A stretch of 64,000 nt of DNA, from the NCBI GenBank assembly GCA_003008705.1, contig PDUO01000005.1, positions 1,553,997-1,617,996 on the forward strand, written 5' to 3'. The translations under genes and the position numbers were made by a program. Positions within the stretch are counted from its first letter, which is position 1; each line of letters starts with the position of its first letter. Under the pieces are notes generated by a model, which did not search any database, was not told where the DNA came from, and saw nothing but the letters and a program-made list of their open reading frames with translations. Source of the stretch: Pezicula radicicola. Its lineage: Eukaryota; Ascomycota; Leotiomycetes; Helotiales; Dermateaceae. Shown here in pieces: positions 11,001-20,939 of the stretch.

Positions 11001-12586
11001 CCTTGAAAATATCCTTGTCCTCTACATAATTGAAGACAGTCATGACCTCAGTGAGCTTATTTTCCAGCTCGAACTCATCAGGAGCCTTTGTGCCCTTCCT
11101 AAGTAGAGTATGAACGTATTTTGCAAGCAGTTCGGCTGATCGGCCGGAGCCAGGCTCACTAATTTTGTTGGCGTTGACAAATTCGCGGCACGCATTGTCA
11201 AGGGATCGAAGAAATTCAGGTTTTCCAGCGAAGGCAACATTGGCCAGGTGATGATAACGGACATAGACCCCAAGTAAAGCATCAACGTAGGTCTTAAGGT
11301 CAACGTTCTCGCCAGATGAAGCAACTCTGTCCACAGCAGCCAGACCAGTTTTCCGAACGTGAGTTTCGAACGTCTGTCTTAGGGAATCTAGGCCTCCATG
11401 TATAAGTGAAAACAAGCGGAATATACAAGCAAGATCCTCTTCACGATCGCCGTCCAGTAGAACTTGGAACTCATTGTGAAGGATAGAGTGATCGTTGAGA
11501 AGGACTTCTAGAGAGGTTCCCATATATATCCTCATGGTACTAGGATGTAGATAGAGTCCGACCCTTTCCTTGTCTTTTTCCAGGCCAGATTCTACCTTCT
11601 TTATGTACTCTACCACACTATCCTCTGTCATGAAACGTTGAGACTCGGTTTTCCAGTATTCTTTAGTAGCGGCAATAAAGGGCCTCTCAAAGTAGAATAC
11701 GTAAATACCAAGGGTCTTGTGGCTGTAATTATCGTCCAGACTGAGAGAGACGAGCATTTCAACAATGCTTTTAACATGGGCGTGTTCGATTGTCTGACCA
11801 TTTCGCTGTTTCTCAATCAAATTCAGTACCCCTGATGTGACCTTCTCTTGAGTTGCCATAAAAAAGTCCTCCTTCCAACGGACCAAGTGAAGCGTGTAGA
11901 CATCATAGATCGGTTTCTTTCCTTCCTCTATCTCTCGCTTGATCCAATGACGATTTAGGTAGCGGAATAAGTGATTGACATATTTAGCAGCAGTGGTATA
12001 CCGATGCCATTCTCGAATGTAGAATTTTAAAAAGACTTCTTCGGAGTGACCTTTAGAGGCACGGTAGACGTCTTGAAGGTGATTAGTCAGGTACTGTGAG
12101 AGGAGCGCGTAAAGTTCTCCTCCACGTAAGTGTTCTAGATTAGATTACATAGTATTAGATACTGAAAAAGAATTTCTGCATAATAAGGTCTTAAATATAG
12201 ACTTCCAACAATACCTCCTCTGTGCCTACGAGGCTCTAGTGAATGGCAAAAGTTATGCACCGCACTATAGAGGTGTTAGCAGCCGCATAAATTACAGAGC
12301 TACGGTGTCTTTACACATAAGCATTCATATACTATGTCGCCGTCAGTAACGAAATCAAAAGGGAAGTTGGGCTAGCTTTACGAACCATCTCCATGGACAC
12401 ACTTTGGTACAAATCCTTCATAAGTTTCTCGATAAATCTTTCCAAGAAGTCCCATCTGTAAATAGCCCCCGTTAGTGAGTTCTCAAGCTTCATATCACTG
12501 CGATAGCAAGAGTCGTGGGAGTCAAAATCTCACGTAGCTTCGACATCATTCCCATCTGGCAGCTCTGGAGGCATGGCAGGCGGCAT
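8095..12586 (-). CDS. Cullin-1-like protein fused in frame to a HET domain
   Basis: Exons are 12586-12534, 12455-12386, 12275 (or 12264)-12215, 12134-10243 and 10179-8095, for about 1386 residues. Residues 1-755 are a full-length cullin: TWDFLERFIEKL at the N-terminus, YTLHLVRWKEDFF, DIFKDFYARMLGKRML, SDDAETSMISKLNVACGFEY, GRKLTWLWHLCKGEM, PYTFQVSTYQMAILLLFN, LNIALKSEQKQE, then the NEDD8-acceptor site IVRIMKSRKKMKY (Lys codon 10158-10156) and the winged helix ending EKEYLERGEGEEFSYLGA. Cullins normally stop there. Here the same exon reads on through a linker into a HET domain at about 849-990, with YTALSYVWGD, YLWADAISINQQDIVERTHQ, MASIYSCAAKTII and HPWFTRIWVLQELI. Cullin-1 scaffolds SCF ubiquitin ligases; HET domains trigger heterokaryon-incompatibility cell death. 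The cullin part is diverged, so a paralogue is likely. The exon 2-3 junction lacks a proper acceptor (see findings). Confidence 0.85.
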
Positions 12587-13822
12587 TATGCTTGAAATCA
12601 CAGCAGATAAGGCTTAGGGTGCTGGGACTCTGCGGGGGAATGAAGACAAGTGGGAGCGTCAAAGCTGGGGGGATAAGCGAAGAGGTCTGCGAGGCTACTG
12701 TGTTTGAAGGATATAAACGCAAAGAAGAAAGGAGAATGAAGTGGCAATATAAGGCCTGACAGCACTGCAATCTCGGCAGCTGCAATATGACTTTCAGATG
12801 CACGTCGTCCAAACTAACATCGAGTAATCAAGGGTCTGAGTGGCTCAAACAGAAAGCGGTCGCGTTGGGCAGAATTCCCATGGAAGAAGCAACGATGCTA
12901 TACGAAGTATACGTCTGCATTGATACCCAACAGCCTCATTGCACAGCTTTGTCGCAAAGCCACCGCCAACCTTTACAGCGATAGCTAAGCAGACTGCTAG
13001 AGCCTTGTGTCACAATGTGACGACTTACTCTGCGGGAATCATTTCGCGCAGATCAATCACCAATACAGTAAATAAATTAGTGTTTACTACCTTTATAATA
13101 TTATTAATAAAAGAAGTTTTAGTATTTGTCATATTATCTAAGGTAAGGAACTTTGATAACGCTAAAATGTCAAGGGAGGGGGTTTGTTATTGTAATAAAT
13201 ACATAGCTAGACTACTAGAGATATACCTACTAATTTTAAGAAAGAAGAGAGCTAGATTATCATTAATAAATTATAACGTTCCATTTCTCCGACAGAGTGC
13301 GTAGTAATAATTATATTGTTTATCTAGGGTAACTTTGCTAATGTTTTAACCTGAAAAGAAGATTGTTCTTTGTGTATATTGCATGTAGATATAACTCTAT
13401 CAAATAATAAATCAAACATTTTAGAAATACATAACGATCCAACAAAAGAGATTTAATTCAAGGCACAATAAGTTAAGTAATTTCATCTCCGAACCTCTGA
13501 GTCTCTATATCTCTACTAGCTGCTGTTAGTTAAACACAGAAGCTGTCTACACGAACAGGTTACACTCCATCCTAGCTGATCTCATGTCTACTTTCGCACT
13601 TTTAAAGGAGTTTAACTTCTTGGAAAATCTACATGTGCTTCTTTGCCCTATACATACATATAAGTCTAAGATAAGGCTATCAAGGATTAATTTTACTAAT
13701 GGTTGATTCACTTCAAATTTAATAACAAGAGCTTAGGCTATAACAACAAGTCTTAAGTAACCGAATTAATCTACTCTAGAGTATACTCCTAAAGGAATTT
13801 TCAAAATTTGCGATAATCGAAA

Positions 13823-13865
13823 GAGACATTATATTATACGTACTAGACGTAGGTGTATACATACA
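13823..13865. repeat. Direct repeat, copy 1
   Basis: It starts GAGACATTATATTATACGTA and continues with C, a short spacer and ACGTAGGTGTATAC. A second copy begins at 14664. The shared GTAC/GTACGT core is itself palindromic. Confidence 0.6.
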
Positions 13866-14663
13866 AAGTTCAGGCTGTAATACCGAGGTCCTGTTGATTC
13901 TACGAAGAAAATAACTAGAAGGTAGGTAGATAATTTGTTAGTTAAGTCTTATGTTGAATGGGCACAATATAGACAGCAATAGGTGGTGGCAATAGTAGTG
14001 GATTTTATGTTCTGTGTGGAAGCTAGAGTGTCAGTACTTATAGTAGTAGGACGATCACATGACTATTTCTATATTCACTGAATTTAACATCTTATTACCT
14101 AGTTCTATAGAAGATATTTTAATATTTGTATTATTATAGAGTAAGTAGAGAGGAATTTGTTAAACTAGTAATACTAAACTTCCAAGTCTCTAAGTCTTAG
14201 CTAGTAGTAGAGGCATAGAGCCTGCTTACTCAATGACAACAAATATTTCCCACTATTAACAAAATTTTAGCTAAGTTTTTACTTTAGGTTGTAGACTATA
14301 TTAAGTCTTCTCTCTAGTTTTTTTGCTTTGAGCGAGTGCTCAATCGGTGCTTACAAATACTTTTTCACCCTACAGTTCTCCTTTAGATCCTGTTGCTGCT
14401 GATAATAATGATGATTGATGACATTGTTTGTGTTGATTTGTTAATTAAACTGATAGCCTCCGTTTCCACATTACGTAAGAGGCATCTTCCATTCCCATCC
14501 CCAGTTTATGTATCCTCACCAGGTTAGCTTTTCTGAATGACATGAATTTCCTTATATGCTTAACTGTCTCAGCGTGTATCATCTCGCAGAAAGTTTCAGA
14601 CTTAATGGAAGTGGATTATACTGCCTAGTACATTTTTGAAATTTGTGTTAATGTTAATCCAAC

Positions 14664-14706
14664 GAGACATTATATTATACGTACAGTACGTAGGTGTGTA
14701 TGTATA
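14664..14706. repeat. Direct repeat, copy 2
   Basis: This matches 13823-13865 with a few differences (GTACAGTACGTAGGTGTGTA in the second half). The pair is 841 bp apart in the same orientation and could be ends of an eroded element or a dispersed motif. Confidence 0.6.
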
Positions 14707-14797
14707 AATACTCCTAGACTACCTCAATGATTCAAAATGACTTTGACGAGTCCATCAGAAATAGAACCATACGGAGTATTCCCCCCCTTCCTCCACC

Positions 14798-16835
14798 CTA
14801 CCTCCCCCAAATACTCTTCGCAAACTCACTAATAAAATTAATCCCCTCTGCCCTCCAAGTATCCTCCTCAACAAAACTCGACCACCCCTCCCCATCCGCC
14901 GTAAAAACAATATTACTACCCACACCACCCCCCTCCGTAGCATTATAAACTGGCCAAGCTGTCACATTCTCAAGCCCATTGGCATTAGGATCAAGTTTGG
15001 TAATAAATCCAACCCAACTTCCACTAATCTGAGAGGCCAAATTCCTAAACGCAGTTTGCTTTTCGGGCTCTGTAGAATTGGGGAATGGAGATGTGACGTA
15101 ACCGAGACCGGCAACATTGTCGAATACGAAGGCTACTTCTTGGAAATGTGTTGCTCCTATGTACTCAGGTACTCCGTTTACGGTTACGTCGAAACGGTAG
15201 GAGTAACTTGGGACTCCGAAGTTGGACCAGGCTATGTTTGAGGCGCGTCGTGGTCCGTGGACTAATAGATCTGCGAAGAAGGAGAAGGAACGCCGGGCTT
15301 GGAGACCGAGGAATGCTGAAAGGGGGTTTGAGGGGGTTAGGAGTTCTGGATAGGTTGTGAGGGAGGGGTCGCCTATTGCTTGGATGTTGGGATAGAGGTA
15401 GGAAACCAGGGTGTTGGCGAAGGTAGAGAGGGTTGAAGGGTAGGTTGTTTTGTTTATAGCTGCTGTGAAGTCGGCGTCGCTGTGGAGGTAGGCGATGTTA
15501 GTATTTTCAATGGAGAAAGGAATGCTCGTTTTGAATAAGGAAATACTTGATTAACATACCTGGAAACATTATAAACACCAAAAGCACTGCCCTCGTCAGT
15601 ATTAGTGCCAATAAGCAATGGAACCTTGACGAAGTTTCCCTCGCTGAGTTGATCGGATGGGTAGGTAGCCACGAAATCCCCATCAATCATGGGAGCGAAA
15701 GGTGTGCTAGAAGTATTGAAAAGATCATTTAGCGTAGAGAAAGGTAGTGCTCGAAAGCAAGAGAGTGTATCCGTGGCAGTTGCACATGATGTGTTGGCAA
15801 TAAGACTGTCGTACGAAGTCTGATAAGCCGTGCCGTTGTAGCCCCCGGGTATACTGGAAGCGAAGAATTGGACAGCTGGACCGCCAGATTCGGCGATTGC
15901 GCCACGAAAGAGACCATCATCTCGTCCTGAGTGGTATTGTTAGCATTCACAGTGTAGATTGAAGAGAATCTTCAGACAGATTCATACCATTGTAAGCCAG
16001 CAGGTGTGCACCAACGCTCAAACCTCCAGCACTCTCTCCCCAAATGGTGACTTTTGTTGGATCGCCCCCAAAGGCGGCAATATTCTCTTGAACCCAATGC
16101 AGAGCAAGTCTTTGATCCCTGTATCCTAGATTTGTAGCTCCACCTTCCAAAGCTTCTTTGCCTCCCAAGAATCCCCATCCGCTCAGTCTGTATTGAATAC
16201 TCACAGCAATCATTGGTGTACCAAGATCAACGCTATTTTGGACGATGTAGCTAAGATTATAGCGCTCATCATTAGTTCCACCTTCGTAAAGTCCTCCACC
16301 ATGAATCCAGACAGCTACTGGGAGACCAGTATCTGAGGTGGTGGGCTTGATGACATTGAGGTAAAGACAGTCCTCAGAAAGCACGTGAGCACTGTCAGGT
16401 GGATTGATCCCCGTGTTGTAGGTGTCATCAGTACCATAGCCCACACACATTGAAGGGTAGTCGACTGCAGACTTTGAATCTGACCAAGAGGTGTTTAATG
16501 GGAGAGGAACACGGAAACGGAGGTCATCCACAGGGGGCTGAGATATATGAGTATTCAGGGGCTAGATATGACATGAGGTGAGGGATTACTCACAAGAGCA
16601 TAAGGGAGACCAAGAAAGTAGTCTTGATTGTACTCATCGCTGTGAACTCCGGAGTAGGTTCCATTCTTGACCGTGACAGTCGGAGCCGAGGCGCGGGTTC
16701 TCAACCCATATTCAGGGACCTATAGATGGAAGGTTAGTAAGGTACGTCCTTCCTAGGGGGAGAATGAAAACTCACTGTAGGTGAGGCTACGCAAAAGCCA
16801 GCTGTAAGCAGCAAACAAGCAATTGAGGCGAACAT
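14798..16835 (-). CDS. Secreted type-B carboxylesterase / lipase
   Basis: The exons are 16835-16776, 16719-16594, 16537-15988, 15926-15560 and 15479-14798, giving 594 residues in phase throughout. The first exon encodes a signal peptide (MFASIACLLLTAGFCVAS). The alpha/beta-hydrolase core follows: VNGTYSGV-like entry, LPYALPPVDDLRFR, SEDCLYLNVIKP, VAVWIHGGGLYEGG (oxyanion hole), and the nucleophile elbow TIWGESAGGLSVG, then RGAIAESGGPAVQ. The acid residue falls near NTDEGSAFGVYN and the histidine near GATHFQEVAFVF. Enzymes of this family hydrolyse carboxylic esters outside the cell. Several Asn-X-Ser/Thr sites fit secretion. Substrate is not predictable. The C-terminus ends close to a C-rich stretch at about 14780. 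Confidence 0.93.
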
Positions 16836-17907
16836 GATGAGCCGATGCAAGAGGCCAGAGAGTACTTCACTTCGTCAATCCTGATTCCTCAACCACATCC
16901 ACGGGGTTAATGGTCCCATTTATATCATAATTTCACGCACCCCAAGCTCTTACTTCAGCCCATATTGCACACCATATTGTCTCCCTACCCCACAATTCTA
17001 TACGGCCTTTCCTTTTCATAGTGGACGGCCTTTCGGCGTTATTGTATTGTATCCGTGGTTCTTCCGTCCTGATAAACTTCGGATCGGGGGCAAGTTCTCG
17101 AAGAATACCTAGTACTTGGAGGTTGGTTGTAGGTCGATTGGAGGTCGATGGTAGGTCAATTGCTATAGGCTGACGCTCGTGGCATCGGCCCAGGAAAAGT
17201 TTTAGAGCCGATGGACTGGTGGTATGTCAGGTGTTGTTCGTCGGCTGCAAGATCTTTATCCCACAGTGCGGGGCTCCTCTGGGGTACGAAGTGTAAGAAG
17301 TGGGGTCGATTGATTGATATGCATACTGTCGTATTCCCCCAGACTTAACCCGAAGGTGGTCGCAATTATCTCGTCACAATTTCCATTCTCCTTTGTTCCT
17401 CCGTAGTCTGACAAACACATTCGGCCCTTTTGCTAAAGAGTGGGAGAACGGTAGTTGTGGACGGTAGTTGTATAGTGCTACAGTATTAATTGTCAGCAAT
17501 CTGTGCTACAACGTGGTTGAGAAATCTATGGGACAGTACAGTACCTTTCGTACCTCTGGGAGAGAGCCGACCGAGGGAACCTGGAATGGAAGAAAATTGG
17601 CATATAAAATTAGCCGAGGTTAGGGACTCTTACCAGGAGCATGCTAAGGTCGAAGCTTTATCCATCACGTGGACCTCTAAATCCAATCAACAGGCTGATT
17701 CAATGCAGGTACCCGCAGAAATGTAAACGTGTCCAACGTGGTCGACGAACAGGGCAAGAAAAGTAAGCATTTTCCTCATCGATTGACTTTACTCCCATGA
17801 TGCTTGACCGTCCCTATATAACACACACAGCTATCCAATGCACGATTCTTGTCCGATCCATCCTGAACTCCCTCTCTAGACATGTCGTTTATATATATCG
17901 CTATTCA
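16836..17907. other. Intergenic upstream of the carboxylesterase
   Basis: Around 17118-17160 there are short imperfect repeats of GGTTGGTTGTAGGTCGAT / GGAGGTCGATGGTAGGTC. A plus-strand open frame at 17490-17726 has no recognisable similarity and is not called. Confidence 0.5.
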
Positions 17908-19402
17908 TTAATCCAACACCTCCGCTTCGTCCCAATCACTATCCTCTATCACCGTAACCAACGAATTCTTCCCATGTGCGGGTTCATAGGAACGACCCTT
18001 TGTAGATGCAGCTTGTGATGGCGCGGCGCTAGCAATCGAACCCGTATCTGACTCATCGGAGGCATCCCTTTCAAAATCCAGATAGCTGTCTCCAAGTTCG
18101 GGATTCAGTCTCTGGAGCTCGCGTAATTCTGCCTCAATCTGCTCCTCGAGCTCTTCATCTGATGGTTCAGAGTCGTCATCTGCAGCCTGTGATGCACTTA
18201 TTTCTTTCGTCTTCCTAGCTCTTTTCACTTTGAGCAGCTTCTCTGTCTCCTTCTGCCCTCGCATTCGCAAAGTTAGCTCTTTTACAACATCTATCCACCG
18301 AATTTTACTCTTGCATGCTGGACAAGTGCCATCGGTAGGGACCAGCGCATCTATGTCATCGTCATTATCAAGAAAGTGCGTACTCAAACATGTGAGATGT
18401 GTGACCGAATTGCAATCTCCAGACGGGCAAATTGCATAAAGACCACCGTCGTGCTCCAGCTCAATGTTGCAAATGCTACAGGAGCCCTCCTGTTCAAAAT
18501 CCACAATTGATTTGGCTTTCTCTACGTGCGACTTTTGGTTGGCATAATCGACGGAAAGCGCATCAATGCCATAATTCAACTTCGTCCTCCTCGTGCCCGG
18601 GCTTCCAGGTTCTTGCACGCTACCACCCTTCAGTTTCCTCCTCTTGGTATCTGGGCCTGGCGGCGCTTCTACTGCAGTCACACTAGTCTTAGGAGGAAAA
18701 TCGGTAATGATTTGGATGGATTCTGGCAAGGCTGCAGGAGATTCTTCCATCCATTTCTGCCATGATTTGTGGACGTCTCGATTGAAGAAACGAATTTCCA
18801 GTGGCCAGCGCGCAAAGGAAGGCATGCGCAGTAGAAGGTGGAGATTTGAAAGGCCGGAGCTGAGAGTTAGGCGTGGCCGTTTTGCGTGGCCGGACTTTTT
18901 CTTTGCCGTTGCTATGGATATTCGAGATTCCGCAGGTATATGAGTCGATATGTGGGGGTTCTGCCATGCCCATCTGGAACTTTCTTAGCATGCGCAATAT
19001 TATCCTGCAAATGAAAGAAGTAGTTATGAAATACAGGAGAAAGGGATATCAGATTATATCAGGTTGGGTTTCTGCAGTTCTATGTAGGCACGTGACATAA
19101 TTGAAACTCACTCAAACTGCAATGCAGCAATATGACTTGGGAAACCTGTCACAATACAACCCATCTCCCATGGCCTCAGGCCCTTCCTACTTGTTCTAAC
19201 GGCCCCTCCTTTGGAAAGACCATTGTGTTGTCTAAGTCGCCTCACTGTTGATGTCAGCAGTTGAATTGGGTTTGACGCGTTTAAATAGGCGCGCCGTACC
19301 TGGATTGGGAGTGGAGCCGATATAGTAGGCGCCAGTCTTGCTCACAGTCGAGCGAAGAAAGTAACAACAATAAAAGGAGGGGATGGGCCGATCGAGTGGC
19401 AT
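17908..19402 (-). CDS. SLX1: SLX1 structure-specific endonuclease catalytic subunit
   Basis: The exons are 19402-19300, 19244-19112 and 18973-17908 (433 residues). The N-terminus is a GIY-YIG nuclease: [67 protein letters not shown] and [12 protein letters not shown]. The C-terminal zinc finger of RING/PHD type is [24 protein letters not shown] and [12 protein letters not shown]. Slx1 with Slx4 cuts branched DNA such as Holliday junctions and flaps in the nucleus. The tail is acidic and ends [12 protein letters not shown]. The gene is complete and sits head to head, about 1.5 kb apart, with the KDM5 gene. The identification is secure from the two paired domains. Confidence 0.95.
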
Positions 19403-20939
19403 GGAGTTGACCTTATTTGTTGTGTTGGAGTTGGAGTAGTAAGAGGAGAGAGGCTATTCGAGGAGTCTAGACGACAAGGCTAGCGCCAAGGATTCCAGTA
19501 GCGCATCCTGCTGAGCTGAGGTCCTGAATTAGGCATAGTGACGTACCCGGCTCAAAGGAGACAGCCACGCTTCAGCGACCAACTCTCAGCTACCGTACGA
19601 GTACACATTATTTCTGGCCTTCGTGGAATTATCCCGATCAGATTACCTACCAGATTACTACCTACGGTAGCGACCTTATATCAATTGAGTGGCTCCTATG
19701 ATGCTGTAGAGTGAGGCGCAATTGTTCGTAGGTGTAATTTGAGGGCAGATTCGCCACCTCACTCATCTCGACTCAGCCTGGTCACCATACCGATTGAGAT
19801 GCACTGAATACCTCGAGAGGTAAGATGGAAAATTAGCTGTGTTACATCGTGTCGAGGCTCTGTCAAATATAACTTTTTCGTCAGCATTGTGATAGCGTTT
19901 GTTCGTCGAATGTTGTTCTGTACTGCCTGCACTTCTGGAAATCCACTTACGGCCCTTTCGGATGAACCTGTGGTCTTTCAGTTCAACATTGTCCAGAAAA
20001 TCCGGACATACGAGTACAGCATCATCAAAGGAGGGTATCTGCACATCGGTTGGGACGAACATACTCCCCAAATTCTTGTCAGCATCGTGTCTCTGCTCTC
20101 CATCCGGACGTCGCCGTCGTCTCCTGATGCTACTGCTGGATTAAGCATACACAGACAAAGATCCTAGCTCCAAAACTGCACATTTGGACGTCACATCGCG
20201 TTGATTGGACGGTTAGACGTGATGTGGAGCTCGATAGTCGATATGGGCCCCTGCCAGGATGTGCAATATCAAAAGATGCGCAAAGCCCTGCGGCATTCAT
20301 GAGTCGCCCAACGTCTGGCTTGGAGGACAGAGAACAGGCTCAGGACACTCGTCGAGACCATGTAGTAAATAGAATATGATTTCCGACTGCGACCATGCAA
20401 TCGACTGTCGCATATATCGTGATGCGAGCAAGGTTTTGCTTGGTGTTAAAAATGCGACCATTTCTCACCTTTTTCACTAGTCAGGTTTGGTTAGACAGGC
20501 GAATCTGGAGCCATGCCGCAGGTGTTGCACTTCCGTACCGTAGGTACCTAGGAAAGCCCGCACACACTCCACCCTTCTTCTTCCATGCTTCGATACATAC
20601 TCCGTACACCTTTCTCGTCTACACATACCATCTTCCCATAGCGACCACCTTCCCGACGGGAACCAAAATACTTCACGTCCGCTGACAATTCTCTGTGTAA
20701 TGCTGCATGATATGCTTTAGACATTTCCGCTTGCGCCTGCGTTCATCCTGTCGACCAAGAGGAGGGTGTGAGTGAGTGAGCCAGCGAGGAGAGGGGAGAC
20801 AGACCTTTCGACGTCGAGGAGCTGCCTGGCCTGCCTTCAGTCCTTGATTGCACACCATTCGATGTCGACCATATAGAGATACATCATCTGCGAATTCTTT
20901 ACACCGTTCCCTTGACATACGCTCACTGGGTCCGCCAAT
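19403..20939. other. Divergent intergenic region between SLX1 and KDM5 genes
   Basis: This must hold both promoters. Several short open frames exist but none resembles a protein. Pyrimidine-rich tracts lie near 20580-20640. The long 5' leader is common for fungal chromatin regulators. Confidence 0.5.

Larger units (their letters stand above)
12587..14797. other. AT-rich gene-poor block
   Basis: From about 13000 to 14700 the DNA is strongly AT-rich, with many TA steps and no conserved reading frame. The composition resembles repeat DNA decayed by RIP-type mutation, but no transposon protein can be recognised. It holds the direct repeat pair at 13823 and 14664. The 5' flank of the cullin gene occupies the first few hundred bases. 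Confidence 0.5.

Noticed and set aside
12939..13304. Plus-strand 121-codon frame in the AT-rich block
   Set aside because: Low-complexity composition with no recognised motif; typical of AT-rich decayed DNA.
14755..14943. Minus-strand Gly/Arg-rich frame
   Set aside because: It is a shadow of the last carboxylesterase exon over a C-rich stretch.
17490..17726. Plus-strand 78-codon frame
   Set aside because: No homology that I recognise and no promoter or splice support.
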